Positions 34,800 through 43,886 of a stretch of 64,000 nucleotides of DNA are shown piece by piece. Both the position numbers and the translations under genes were made by a program. This DNA comes from Propionibacterium sp. Its GTDB lineage: Bacteria; Actinomycetota; Actinomycetes; Propionibacteriales; Propionibacteriaceae. The stretch spans positions 62,001 to 126,000 of the forward strand of contig JAAYVB010000008.1 in NCBI GenBank assembly GCA_012517405.1, read 5' to 3'. Each line of letters starts with the position of its first letter. Position 1 is the first letter of the stretch. Below the pieces are notes generated by a model that saw only the letters and a program-made list of their open reading frames with translations, was not told where the DNA came from and ran no database searches.

Positions 34800-35696
34800 A
34801 TGACGTTGATCACAGTCCAGGGGCTGCGGAAGTCCTATGGTGCACGCGAAGTACTCCACGGAATCGACTTGACGGTTGATGACGGCGAGATCGTCGGGGT
34901 CCTCGGCCCAAACGGCGCCGGCAAGACCACGACGGTGGAGTGCATCGGCGGCTTGCGGACGCCGGATGTCGGGACGATCCGGGTTGCGGGTATCGACCCG
35001 GCCGCCAAGAATCCCGAACTCCGTCAGATCCTCGGCATGCAGTTGCAGCAGTGCCACCTGCCCGCCAAGATCACGCCGGCCGAGGCAATCGAACTGTTCG
35101 CAGCCTTCTACCGCAACCCGCGCCGCACTGCCGAACTGCTCGAACTCCTCGGGCTCACCAGCCAAGCCCACCAGCGCTTCGAGAAGCTGTCGGGCGGGCA
35201 GCAGCAGCGGCTGTCGATCGCGTTGGCCCTGGTGGGACGGCCCAAGGTTGCGATCCTCGACGAGTTGACCACCGGCCTCGATCCCGCCGCACGCCGCGAC
35301 ATCTGGGCATACCTTCAGAAGCTGACTGACGAAGGCATGACGATCCTGCTGGTCACCCATTCGATGGAGGAGGCGTCCTACCTGTGCGACCGCGTGTACA
35401 TCGTGGACGACGGCCGCATTGTGGCGACGGGGAGCCCCGCTGAGCTTGCGACGTCCGGGGGAAGACAGACGGTCACCTTCGTTCCGTCCGAGCCGATCGA
35501 TCCGGCTGACCTGCTCAGCCTGCCCGGGATCGCCAGCGCGACCGTCGACCACGGACAGGTCACCGTTGGCGGCGACGCCGCCGCGCCACAGACAGTCCTC
35601 GCCGAGCTGATCGCGCGTGGCATCACCGCCAACCACCTACGGGTCACCGGACCCACCCTCGACGATGCCTATCTGCGCGTCACCCAGGAGAACTGA
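34800..35696 (+). CDS. ABC exporter ATP-binding protein
   Basis: 298 residues from ATG 34800 with GGGGAGG upstream. GPNGAGKTT (Walker A), LSGGQQQR (signature), VAILDELTTGLDP (Walker B; Glu replaces the usual Pro after Asp-Glu) and a His-switch THSMEE. The C-terminal ~70 residues form the small beta domain of drug/bacteriocin-type (CcmA/DrrA-like) ATPases. The permease follows after 2 nt and a NarL-type two-component system is coupled behind it: a typical self-regulated antibiotic or lipid stress exporter. Confidence 0.9.
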   Translation: MTLITVQGLRKSYGAREVLHGIDLTVDDGEIVGVLGPNGAGKTTTVECIGGLRTPDVGTIRVAGIDPAAKNPELRQILGMQLQQCHLPAKITPAEAIELFAAFYRNPRRTAELLELLGLTSQAHQRFEKLSGGQQQRLSIALALVGRPKVAILDELTTGLDPAARRDIWAYLQKLTDEGMTILLVTHSMEEASYLCDRVYIVDDGRIVATGSPAELATSGGRQTVTFVPSEPIDPADLLSLPGIASATVDHGQVTVGGDAAAPQTVLAELIARGITANHLRVTGPTLDDAYLRVTQEN

Positions 35697-35698
35697 CC

Positions 35699-36436
35699 AT
35701 GCATGCCACCATCGCCCTCTTCCGCAACGAGTTACGGCTCCTGCTCCGCAACCCCGCCGTCGTCATCTGGACGATCCTCATCCCGATCGCAGCTCTCGTC
35801 GTGATGTGCCTGATCCCCGGCGCCCGTGAGCCCCTGCCCAACTTCGGAGGGCTGAGCGTCATCGAGTCGTACCAGCCGACGCTCATCGTGTTCGCCGCCA
35901 CGATGCTGGCCCTGCAGATGATGCCGATGTTCATCGGCCAGTACCGCGAACTCGGCTTCCTGCGGCGCCTCCGGACGACACCGGCTCACCCCCGCGACCT
36001 GCTGGCGGCGATTCTGGCCCTCATCCTGACGATCAGCCTGGTCGTCGGGCTCGTTCTGCTAACCTTCCCGCTGTTGTTCGGCGTCGGCGTCATGGGACGG
36101 CTCGCGCTGCAGTCCCTGCTTCTGGTCCTCGTCGCGACCTCGTTCCTCGCGGTCGGCTCGATGTTGGCGGCCGTCATCGCCAACCCGCGCGTCGCTGCCG
36201 GCGTGGGTGCTGCGCTCGCGGCCATCATGTGGTTCTTTGCCGGGATGTGGTTTCCCCGGGCGCTGTTCCCCGGGTGGTTGGCGACGATCTCCGACTGGAC
36301 ACCTGGCGGCGCGGCGGCCTCCGTCCTTGGCGCCGCCGCGGCGGGACAGCCGATCGCAGCTCAGCCGCTCATCGCGTTGGGGTTGTGGACCGTTGGGGGC
36401 TTCTCCATCGCGACCCGCTCATTCCGCTGGGAATGA
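35699..36436 (+). CDS. ABC-2 type permease
   Basis: 245 residues, six transmembrane helices, starting 2 nt after the ATPase. The N-terminal coupling segment ELRLLLRNPAVVIWTILIP and the internal GFLRRLRTTPAHPRDLLAA are typical of ABC-2 (DrrB-like) permeases, as is the re-entrant FAGMWFPRALFPGWL near the end. It pairs with the upstream ATPase as a homodimeric exporter; substrate unknown. Its stop overlaps the kinase start as ATGA. Confidence 0.88.
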   Translation: MHATIALFRNELRLLLRNPAVVIWTILIPIAALVVMCLIPGAREPLPNFGGLSVIESYQPTLIVFAATMLALQMMPMFIGQYRELGFLRRLRTTPAHPRDLLAAILALILTISLVVGLVLLTFPLLFGVGVMGRLALQSLLLVLVATSFLAVGSMLAAVIANPRVAAGVGAALAAIMWFFAGMWFPRALFPGWLATISDWTPGGAAASVLGAAAAGQPIAAQPLIALGLWTVGGFSIATRSFRWE

Positions 36437-37629
36437 GCACCGGCAGAATGGAGACCGTGACTCGCCCACGTTCCATCGGATCTGCTCTGGACCCGATCGC
36501 CCTCTCCTTGCTGGTGGCGAGCCTGGCGGTGTCCGTCTCGCTGGCAGTGGTCGGGGCGCCGGCGGTCGACCCCCGGTGGGTCCCCGGCATGGTCGTCCTC
36601 ACGCTCGCGGCAGCTGCCTGGCGCGTCTGGCTGATGGTGCGCCCACCCGACGTTGGTCTCCGCCGGGTCGGCTTCTGGCCGGCGCTCCTGGCCGGATGGC
36701 TACTGGTGCTGATGTCTCCGGTATATGGGTTGTACGCGTTCCTGGGCTACCTCGAGGCGCCTCTCGTCTCGCGTGGCAGGCAACGCTCGGCCGCCATGGT
36801 GGTCACGGCCGCTGCCTGTGCCTACGCGCAGATCGGCGGCTCGCGCTCGCCGCTGTGGTCCTGGCCGGTGTACGCCCTGTTCCTGGCCGTGAACATCGGA
36901 GTCGCCTTGCTGATCATGCTGATCGAACGTCAACGGGAGCGGACCATGCTGGACCTCGAACGTGTGGTCGCCGAGCTGCGCGACTCTGAGGAGCGCAACG
37001 CACGCCTGCAGGATCAGCTCCTGGCCCAGGCCCGCGACGCCGGCGTCGAGGAGGAGCGCGCGCGATTGTCGCGGGAGATCCACGACACCGTCGCTCAGAG
37101 CCTGGTCGGGATCATCACCCAGCTCGAGGCCGCGTCCGACATCGCGGCCCGTGACCACACCGCACGTCTGCAGCGGGCCGGGGCTACCGCCCGGGACGCG
37201 CTGGGGGAGGCCCGCCGGGCTGTCCGAGCACTCGCCTCGCCCCGTCTCGACGAGGACGCCCTCTCTGCCGCGATCGCACGACTCGTTCGTCAGGTCGCAG
37301 AGGCGTCGCACATCGATGCGCAGTTCACCCTGGACGGGGAGCCGGCCCCCACCCCCTACGACTCCGAACTCCTCAGGATCTGTCAGGAGGCCCTCGCCAA
37401 CGTCGTCAGACACGCGGCTGCACAGCGGGTCATGGTGACGCTCGGTTACTCCGCCGACGAGGCGCGCCTCGACGTCCGCGACGACGGGCGCGGGTTCGAC
37501 CCTGCCGTCGTCGGGACCGGACACGGGCTGCCCGGGATCCGGCAGCGGCTCACCAACATCGGCGGCACCCTGGAGATCGAGACCACTGAAGGAGGAGGCT
37601 GCACCCTCAGTGCGGCCGTACCGCGATGA
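36433..37629 (+). CDS. NarL-group sensor histidine kinase
   Basis: 398 residues. Four to five N-terminal transmembrane helices (~20-150) and no long extracellular loop, so an intramembrane-sensing type. A coiled segment follows, then SREIHDTVAQSLVGII with the phosphorylated His (HisKA_3) and HATPase_c (ICQEALANVVRHAAA; DDGRGFDP; GHGLPGIRQR). Overlaps at both ends (ATGA) show co-translation with the permease and response regulator. It probably senses the exporter's substrate at the membrane. Confidence 0.9.
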   Translation: MSTGRMETVTRPRSIGSALDPIALSLLVASLAVSVSLAVVGAPAVDPRWVPGMVVLTLAAAAWRVWLMVRPPDVGLRRVGFWPALLAGWLLVLMSPVYGLYAFLGYLEAPLVSRGRQRSAAMVVTAAACAYAQIGGSRSPLWSWPVYALFLAVNIGVALLIMLIERQRERTMLDLERVVAELRDSEERNARLQDQLLAQARDAGVEEERARLSREIHDTVAQSLVGIITQLEAASDIAARDHTARLQRAGATARDALGEARRAVRALASPRLDEDALSAAIARLVRQVAEASHIDAQFTLDGEPAPTPYDSELLRICQEALANVVRHAAAQRVMVTLGYSADEARLDVRDDGRGFDPAVVGTGHGLPGIRQRLTNIGGTLEIETTEGGGCTLSAAVPR

Positions 37630-38243
37630 GCGACCTCATCCGGATCGTGGTGGTCGACGACCACCCGATCGTCCGCGATGGGCTCATCGGGATCTTCTCC
37701 CGCGAGCCCGGCCTTGAGATCGTCGGCGAGGCGTCCTCCGGTCCCGAAGGTGTCGTGGTGGTGATGCAGGTCCGGCCCGACGTCGTGCTGATGGACCTCC
37801 GGATGCCGGGCGGCGCCGGGGTGGAAGCCATCCGTACCCTCGTGGAGCGCGGTACGCCGGCCCGCATCCTGGTGCTCACCACGTACGACACCGACCACGA
37901 CATCCTCGCGGCACTCGGGGCCGGAGCGCACGGTTACCTGCTCAAGGACGCACCCAGAGCCGACCTGATCCGCGCCGTGAAAGACCTGGCCGCCGGTCGA
38001 CCCGTCCTCGCCCCCCAGGCACTCGCCGCGTTGACGGGGCGCCGCAACGACCAGACGTTGACACCCCGCGAGATCCAGGTGCTGCGCGTCATCGCGGGCG
38101 GCGGCACCAACAAGACGGCCGCGGACGAGTTGATGGTATCCGAAGCCACCGTGAAGACACATCTGGCCCACGCGTACGCGAAGCTCGACGTCTCTGACCG
38201 TGCGGCAGCCGTCCGCGTCGCCTTCGAACGCGGCCTGCTCTGA
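37626..38243 (+). CDS. NarL/LuxR-family response regulator
   Basis: 205 residues. Receiver domain with acidic VVDDHP, phospho-Asp in VLMDLRMP, switch Thr in VLTTYD and Lys in YLLKDA. C-terminal LuxR-type helix-turn-helix (LTPREIQVLRVIAGGGTNKTAADELMVSEATVKTHL). It is coupled to the kinase by ATGA and is the expected activator of the upstream exporter operon. Confidence 0.92.
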   Translation: MSDLIRIVVVDDHPIVRDGLIGIFSREPGLEIVGEASSGPEGVVVVMQVRPDVVLMDLRMPGGAGVEAIRTLVERGTPARILVLTTYDTDHDILAALGAGAHGYLLKDAPRADLIRAVKDLAAGRPVLAPQALAALTGRRNDQTLTPREIQVLRVIAGGGTNKTAADELMVSEATVKTHLAHAYAKLDVSDRAAAVRVAFERGLL

Positions 38244-38266
38244 GACAGCGTCCCCCTGGACGGGCG

Positions 38267-38842
38267 TCAGTGGCGTAGCACCGCGTCAACGACCCACCGG
38301 CATTGGCGCCGGACGGCGTCCTCGGAGGCAGGGTCGTACAGGAGTTGGCTGGCCATGCCCTGCATGAACGCCAGGACAGCCCACGCCGCGGCGTCGGGGT
38401 CCACCGATTTCGGCACCTCGCCTTCGGCGTGGGCCCGACGCACCAGTCGTCCGATCGCCCCACGCAGTTCGTGGTCGGACGCCGCGACCGCAGCTGCTGT
38501 TCCCGGGTCGAAGGCGGCCCTTTCGACGAACGCGCCTCCCTGCAGTTCGGCGGCACGCCGGGGCTCATCGAGTGGCAGCACCGACACCATCAGGTCGACC
38601 AACCAGGAGCGGAGGGTGGGTCGACCGGGTTCGACCAGCGACTGCGTGGCCGCTGTGGCGCGGAGCCGCGCGAACATCACGCGCAGCATGAGGTCTTTGG
38701 TAGGAAACGCCTTCTGAACGGCTCCGAGCGACATGCCCGCCTCGGCCGCGACCGTTCGGAAGCTCACCGAGGTCATCCCCTCGCGGGCCAACACGCGCAA
38801 GGCGGCGTCGGCGAACTCGGCCTGTCGTGGAGTCACGTCCAC
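38267..38842 (-). CDS. TetR-family regulator
   Basis: 191 residues from GTG 38842; a second GTG two codons later is possible. The helix-turn-helix is MTSVSFRTVAAEAGMSLGAVQKAF, followed by a TetR-like ligand domain. It starts 5 nt after the CPBP gene, so the two form an operon. The regulator probably represses it through the dyad at 39656-39690. It is convergent with the response regulator gene, with a short gap. Confidence 0.82.
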   Translation of the reverse strand: MDVTPRQAEFADAALRVLAREGMTSVSFRTVAAEAGMSLGAVQKAFPTKDLMLRVMFARLRATAATQSLVEPGRPTLRSWLVDLMVSVLPLDEPRRAAELQGGAFVERAAFDPGTAAAVAASDHELRGAIGRLVRRAHAEGEVPKSVDPDAAAWAVLAFMQGMASQLLYDPASEDAVRRQCRWVVDAVLRH

Positions 38843-38847
38843 GTTGT

Positions 38848-39642
38848 TCAGCCTGCCGTGCGTGCGGGTCGATCGACGGGAAGCTGGCGCCACAACCAGA
38901 TGGCGTAGGCCGCCAGCACCGCCGTCATCAGGGCGAGCCCGGTGAGGACGGCGGGGGTGAGTTGGTCGCTGGTGCTGAGGGCCGTCAGGTCGTACACCAG
39001 GTGCCAGCCAATCCCGGGCCAGAGGCTGCCGGTGATCGCGACGAGTTCGGCCAGCACCAGGCCCACCAGGCACGCGAACGCGAACTGCAGCGCCAGGTAA
39101 AGCGGCGGACGACCGGTGAAGACGTTGAACAGGTGCAGCGCACCGAACACGACGGATCCACCGACGATCGCGTGCCGCTCACCAAGGCGTCGCAGCGTCG
39201 CCAGCAGGAGTCCGCGGAACCAGATCTCCTCGCTGAAGCCCACGCTCACGCAGAGCACCGTGTAGGCAGCCGCTTGGGTCAAGGAAACGTGGAGGCCGGC
39301 GAACCCCACCAGGATCACGGGGATCACAGCCAGCGGGAGCAACCACAGCGTCCGGTCCAGGTGCACGGGACGCCGGAACCCGTAGTCGGCCAAAGATGGC
39401 CGGGACCGCCACATCACCGCGAGCCCCACCAGTGCCGACGCCCCGACGAAAGCCGCCTGCGCGTAGGTGGCAGTGAGCAGGTCGAGTTCGCGCACCTGGC
39501 TGTAACCGGCTCCGAACGCTGTCAGGACGGTCCCGGCCAGCCCCACCACGACCGCCCACAGCCAGGGCCGCTTCGTGTCCCAGGCGGCGAGCGGCACGGC
39601 CGTGTGGTCGGACCGGGTTGGTTGGGCCAGCTGGGTGTCCAT
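38848..39642 (-). CDS. CPBP-family intramembrane glutamic endopeptidase
   Basis: 264 residues with eight predicted membrane segments. Motif 1 EEIWFRG (EExxxR), motif 2 FGALHLFN (FxxxH) and a later HLVYD give the Abi/CAAX-type active site. GGAGG lies 6 nt before ATG 39642. Such proteases may process prenyl proteins, sigma/anti-sigma factors or bacteriocins; the target is unknown here. Paired with a TetR regulator. Confidence 0.85.
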   Translation of the reverse strand: MDTQLAQPTRSDHTAVPLAAWDTKRPWLWAVVVGLAGTVLTAFGAGYSQVRELDLLTATYAQAAFVGASALVGLAVMWRSRPSLADYGFRRPVHLDRTLWLLPLAVIPVILVGFAGLHVSLTQAAAYTVLCVSVGFSEEIWFRGLLLATLRRLGERHAIVGGSVVFGALHLFNVFTGRPPLYLALQFAFACLVGLVLAELVAITGSLWPGIGWHLVYDLTALSTSDQLTPAVLTGLALMTAVLAAYAIWLWRQLPVDRPARTAG

Positions 39643-39655
39643 CAAGAGCCTCCGT

Positions 39656-39690
39656 GGGATACGTGTGTATTCAGCATACGGGTGTATCCC
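39656..39690 (-). promoter_or_regulatory. Candidate TetR operator upstream of the CPBP gene
   Basis: An interrupted dyad runs from GGGATAC to GTATCCC over 35 bases, with inner GTAT/ATAC matches, 14 bases before the CPBP start. Position and size suit a TetR-type site for the co-transcribed regulator. Confidence 0.35.
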
Positions 39691-39765
39691 GCATCGTCAA
39701 GAGGGATCAAGCTCACCCCGGAGGCGGCGACCCCGTCGCGCGATGGGTCTCGTCGCCCGCTGGGC

Positions 39766-40254
39766 TCAGAAGTAGTTGGTCGCGGTGGTTGCCGTGTGAA
39801 TGACAGCGAACAGCGTTGCCGGAACGAGGGAGGGGTAGTTCTCCAGATACAGCCCCACGCAGATGAAGTAGGCAGACGGCAGGACCGCCATCATCAGCAG
39901 GAGCATCGGCGTGATCGGCGCAGTGAAGTACAACACCCACAACATCAGGTAGCCGATCAAGCACGCTGCCCCTGCCGCTGCGAAGACTCTCTTGCTCGCT
40001 GACGGTCGTCGCCGCGTGTTGATGACCAGTATGAGCAGGGCGATCATCATCGACTGGGACACGGTTCCGATTGCCCCCACGATCGGCGAGGCAGAATCGT
40101 TCGCGGACAGGACGGGCGAAACCGGCGGCAGGAGTGCCCACAGAACATTGGGAATCATGGGCAGGAGGAAGGCGACGAGTCCTTCCGGCGAAAAGCCGAG
40201 CCTGTACTTCTTGGGGTGAGCCGTCCTCGGAATGGGGCTCGGGCGACTCTCCAT
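39766..40254 (-). CDS. Hypothetical membrane protein
   Basis: 162 residues with about four transmembrane helices (GLVAFLLPMIPNVLWALL; VSQSMMIALLILVIN; ACLIGYLMLWVLYF; MLLLMMAVLPSAYFICVGLYL). It resembles small uncharacterised membrane proteins of Gram-positive bacteria with a PKKYRLGFSPEGLVAFLLP start. No ligand or enzyme motif is visible. Confidence 0.55.
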   Translation of the reverse strand: MESRPSPIPRTAHPKKYRLGFSPEGLVAFLLPMIPNVLWALLPPVSPVLSANDSASPIVGAIGTVSQSMMIALLILVINTRRRPSASKRVFAAAGAACLIGYLMLWVLYFTAPITPMLLLMMAVLPSAYFICVGLYLENYPSLVPATLFAVIHTATTATNYF

Positions 40255-40484
40255 GCTCGGAGTCTCTCACGGGCGAGAGTCGTTCCGGTCAGGTTGGGTC
40301 AGCGCACGCCTGTGGTGGGGCGGTCGTTCATCAGGCGTAGTGTGGCCATGTTCGTGCAAGCGCACCACTCGCGAGGGGAGAGGTATGCGGAGGCTGCTGG
40401 TGGAGCCCGGTGGGCATGCGCAGATCTGGGTCTCCTCGCGGGAACCAGCCACCGCGGGCTCACGAACCGGCGCCTGAGGTGGAC

Positions 40485-41044
40485 GTGTCGATCCGGGATG
40501 CTCAACGCGACGTGCGCGGTGTCTACGAGGGCGGTTTCTACGGTCAACTGGTGTCGGGGGTGGTGTGGCTGGCTGCCGCCTCGGTCGCGACGTGGGTTTC
40601 TCCGTCGGCTGCCGTTCTCACCCTGTTCTTCGGTGGGGTCCTGATCTTCCCGCTGACGACCTTGGCCCTTCGGCTGTCTGGTCGGGCGGCGTCATTGCCG
40701 GCGGGTCATCCCATGGCTGGTTTGGCGATGCAGATCGCCTTCACGGTTCCGATCGGTTCGTCGCAGTCGTGGCGATGCTCGGCGGTCGCAGCGACCTGTT
40801 CTTTCCGGCGTGCATGGTGATCGTGGGCGCCCACTACCTTCCTTTCGTGTTTCTGTACGGCATGCGTCTGTTTGCCGTCCTTGCCGCGCTGGTGACACTG
40901 GTCGGCGTCCTCCTCCTGTATGTGCCACTCGTTCCGTCGATCGCTGCCGGTTGGTTCAACGGCGCACTGCTCGTGGTCTTCGCCTTCTTGCTCAAAGCGT
41001 TCGCGCGATCTCAGGACGCAACGCCATCCTCATCAGGACGCTGA
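40485..41044 (+). pseudogene. DUF7010-like membrane protein, frameshifted
   Basis: The start VSIRDAQRDVRGVYEGGFYGQ and LASLPAGHPMAGLAMQIAFTVPIG are in one frame. FVAVVAMLGGRSDLFFPACMVIVGAHYLPFVFLYGMRLFAVLAAL is in the next, joined at about 40760 where one T appears to be missing. Together they give a complete four-to-five-TM family protein of unknown role. Confidence 0.72.
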
Positions 41045-41045
41045 C

Positions 41046-41500
41046 GTGCCGAGTCGGGCGGTTGGCGTGAATGCCACCCGACCGTCGCCGACGTTCCCGG
41101 CGCGTGCCACCGGCGGACGAGGGGCCAGGTTGCTGCGGGTGACCCGGTCCGTCTTACTGTCGGTCGTGGCGTTGGTGGCGGTCTCGACGCTCAGCAATGC
41201 AGCCCTGGGGGCGTTCGAGAAGGCCAACACCGACCCGTACGGCGACAGGGTCCGCATCACGGGCGGGCAAGTCAACGTGTCGGTCAGCGGGGATGGGGAG
41301 CGGACCGTGGTGCTGCTCGGGGGCTACGGCACCCCATCACCGGTACTCGACTTCGCACCCCTCGTCGATGAACTCGACGACACCTACACCGTAGTGGTGG
41401 TGGAACGGTTCGGGTACGGCTACAGCGATCTTGAGGTGACGGGGCGTACCGTCGAGAACGTCTCCGCCGAACTGCACGAGACGCTTGCAAGAGCCGGGGT
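41046..41500 (+). pseudogene. Alpha/beta hydrolase, truncated by IS30 remnant
   Basis: About 150 residues remain. A signal anchor (SVLLSVVALVAVSTLSNAAL) precedes the hydrolase start GERTVVLLGGYGTPSP, FAPLVDELDDTYTVVVVERFGYGYSD and ELHETLARAGV, ending just before the nucleophile elbow. GTG 41046 follows AGGA. From about 41501 the sequence is IS30 transposase, so no active enzyme can form. Confidence 0.7.
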
Positions 41501-41952
41501 AACCAGACAGCCGCGATCACCCTGGTCGAGCGGTATAGCCGGTACACGTTGGTCCGGCCCTTACCGAATCGTCATGACTCGCCCACCGTGGTCGGGGCCC
41601 TGACCGCGATGATCAGCCAGTTACCCGAGGGCCTGGCCAAGACCCTCACCTGGGACCAGGGCTCGGAGATGGCCCTCTACCACGACCTTCAGATCGCCTC
41701 GACGATCCGGGTCTATTTCGCTGATCCGCACTCCCCGTGGGAACGCGGATCCAACGAGAACACCAACGGCCTGCTCCGCCAGTACTTCCCCAAAGGCGCC
41801 GATCTGGCCGCCTATCCCGAAGACCGATACCGCGAGGTCCAAGACCTCCTCAACGACCGGCCACGCAAAACACTCGGCTGGCGCACACCACGAGAAGCAC
41901 TCACACAAGCACTACACAACGGTGTTGCACTCACCACTTGAAACCGCCCGGA
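41501..41952 (+). mobile_element. IS30-family element, 3' remnant
   Basis: The frame NQTAAITLVERYSRYTLV onward, with LTWDQGSEM (catalytic Asp), YFADPHSPWERGSNENTNGLL (catalytic Glu region) and a stop at 41939-41941, is the last ~146 residues of an IS30 transposase. The right end TTGAAACCGCCC follows. The 5' two-thirds and left end are missing, so the junction at ~41500 is a deletion between the IS and the hydrolase, not a clean insertion. Confidence 0.82.
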
Positions 41953-42061
41953 CAACCCGACCCAAGTTCGGTGCCCGGCTAGCCTGAGCGCGCCGACGAC
42001 ACCGGCGATCCGGACATCGCACGACCCCGTCGGTTCTTCCTTGACACCGGGCGTCCACTCG

Positions 42062-42095
42062 ATCGGATCGCTGTAATCATCGGATCGTTGTAATC
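42062..42095. repeat. Tandem 17 bp repeat (two copies)
   Basis: ATCGGATCGYTGTAATC occurs twice back to back (42062-42078, 42079-42095), differing at one base, about 130 bp before the carboxylate-amine ligase gene. It could be a tandem regulator site or a replication slip. Confidence 0.6.
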
Positions 42096-42228
42096 TCTGC
42101 GCCGTCCGCTCGTCCGTGGGACGCTTGACCGCAATACCGACCAGTAAGTAAGTGCGCGAGGTCACGGACCCGGTCTTGTCTCCGGCCGGTATGGCGGCCA
42201 CGCGAATGGTCATCCGAAAGGACCGGAC

Positions 42229-43323
42229 ATGACACCCAGCCGGCGACGCCAGTTCGGCGTGGAGGAAGAGTACCTCCTCCTCGATGCCAAGACCGGACGA
42301 CCGACCGACCATGCGGCCGCGCTGATCAGGTCGCTTCCCGATCACCGCGAGTCGGCCGACCGTGAGTTCTTCGCCAGTCAGTTGGAGACCGCGACCCCGG
42401 TCTGTGAGGACGCAGCCGAGGCCGAGGCGATACTGACCGAGTTCCGAGCCGAGGCATCGTCCGCGGCGGTTCCGCTGGGCATCGTGATGGCCGGCACCGG
42501 ACTGCCGCCGGTCGGCGGCGATGAGCCGGGAACGGTGACGCCCAAGGAGCGCTATCGGATGATCCGGGCGGAGGCGCGCAGCGCCGCCGACCATCAGTAC
42601 GTGACCGGGACGCATGTGCACATCGAGGTGCCCTCGCGCGACGCCGGAGCCGATGTGCTGCAGCGCCTGGCTCGCTGGGCGCCCGCGCTGATGGCGCTCA
42701 CGGCGAACTCGCCGATCTGGTGCGGAGAGCCCACCGGCTTTGCGAGTTGGCGCTACATCATGGGCCTCAACTGGCCGATCTCGGGCTACCCTCCCGAGTT
42801 CTCGAACGGCGATGAATACACCCGCGCTGTCGAGCGACTCATCTCGACCGGCGTCCTCATCGATTCCGGCGCGGTGACCTGGCTCGCGCGGCTGTCCCAC
42901 AACTTCCCGACCATCGAGTTGCGTATCGCCGACGCGCAGCTTGAGCCGCGGGATGCTGTTGATTTCGCCACTGTGCTGCGGGCGATCGTCGACCAGGGGC
43001 TGCGGGACGCCGAAGCGGGCATCGAACCACCGCGGATCCTGCCCGGATTGGTGAACGGCGCGATCTGGTTGGCTGCCCGCAACGGACTCGGGTCCGAAGT
43101 CGTCGACCCCTTGCACGGCGAGGCGATTCCTGCCTTCGCTCTGCTCGAGCGCATGGTAGACATCCATGAGGCCACGCTGTCCGCTTTCGGTGATCTGGAC
43201 AGAGTGCAGGGATACCTGGATCGCCTGCGCCGCCAGGGGAGCCCGGCGGCGCGACAGGTGGCGGCCTTCGACCGCGGCGGAGTCCAGGGGCTTGTGGACC
43301 TGTACCGGTCCGGCTCGGATTAG
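42229..43323 (+). CDS. Carboxylate-amine ligase, YbdK/GCS2 family
   Basis: 364 residues. FGVEEEYLLLD at the N-terminus is the glutamate-cysteine ligase type 2 signature; FFASQLETATPVC and THVHIEVPS supply metal and ATP sites; IELRIADAQ follows. YbdK-type enzymes have weak glutamate-cysteine ligase activity, but the true substrates in actinobacteria are often unclear. The gene stands alone after the IS30 debris and begins the more chromosome-like part of the window. Confidence 0.85.
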   Translation: MTPSRRRQFGVEEEYLLLDAKTGRPTDHAAALIRSLPDHRESADREFFASQLETATPVCEDAAEAEAILTEFRAEASSAAVPLGIVMAGTGLPPVGGDEPGTVTPKERYRMIRAEARSAADHQYVTGTHVHIEVPSRDAGADVLQRLARWAPALMALTANSPIWCGEPTGFASWRYIMGLNWPISGYPPEFSNGDEYTRAVERLISTGVLIDSGAVTWLARLSHNFPTIELRIADAQLEPRDAVDFATVLRAIVDQGLRDAEAGIEPPRILPGLVNGAIWLAARNGLGSEVVDPLHGEAIPAFALLERMVDIHEATLSAFGDLDRVQGYLDRLRRQGSPAARQVAAFDRGGVQGLVDLYRSGSD

Positions 43324-43365
43324 CGTGCGCATCCCCAGCCCGATCCCTCACGGAAGACAGTCATC

Positions 43366-43701
43366 GTGACCAAGCGCATCCTTGACGTCGTCACCAACGT
43401 GGCGCATTACGACGATCCGTCTCACCCAACCGGCCTGTGGCTGTCCGAACTCACGCACGCCTGGCAGGTCTTCGAACAGCGCGGTTTCGAGCAAACCATC
43501 GTCAGCCCGCAGGGTGGCCACTCACCCTTGGAGCCGCGGTCGCTGAAGTTCCCGAACGACGACGCGACTGCCAGGGCATCGCGGGCCGATCCGGCCCGAA
43601 TGGCACTGCTCGAGCACACCGCTCGTCCTGACGAGATCGATCCGGCGGACTTCGACGCGATCTACTTCACGGGCGGCCACGCGGTGATGTTTGACTTCTG
43701 A
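43366..43701 (+). pseudogene. DJ-1/PfpI-family protein, 3'-truncated
   Basis: 111 residues match the first half of Hsp31-like DJ-1/PfpI proteins (ILDVVTNVAHYDD, GFEQTIVSPQGG, DFDAIYFTGGHAVMFDF). A stop then occurs at 43699-43701 and the catalytic Cys half is absent. The next 185 bases contain no matching remainder. It starts 43 nt after the ligase gene. Confidence 0.72.
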
Positions 43702-43886
43702 CTCGGGCCATGCCCCGGCAGGGGCGACAGCCCAAGCCGGAGCCGAGTCACGTTCGGCCGGAGTTCGGCTCCGGACCCGTTGCCCTGCGCTCTCGTCCCA
43801 GTTCGAGCGAACTCCGAGGCACGGCGACCCTCGTCTTGAGACACGGGCAATCTGGTGTTGGCCCCGGATGACGCCATAGTGAATGC

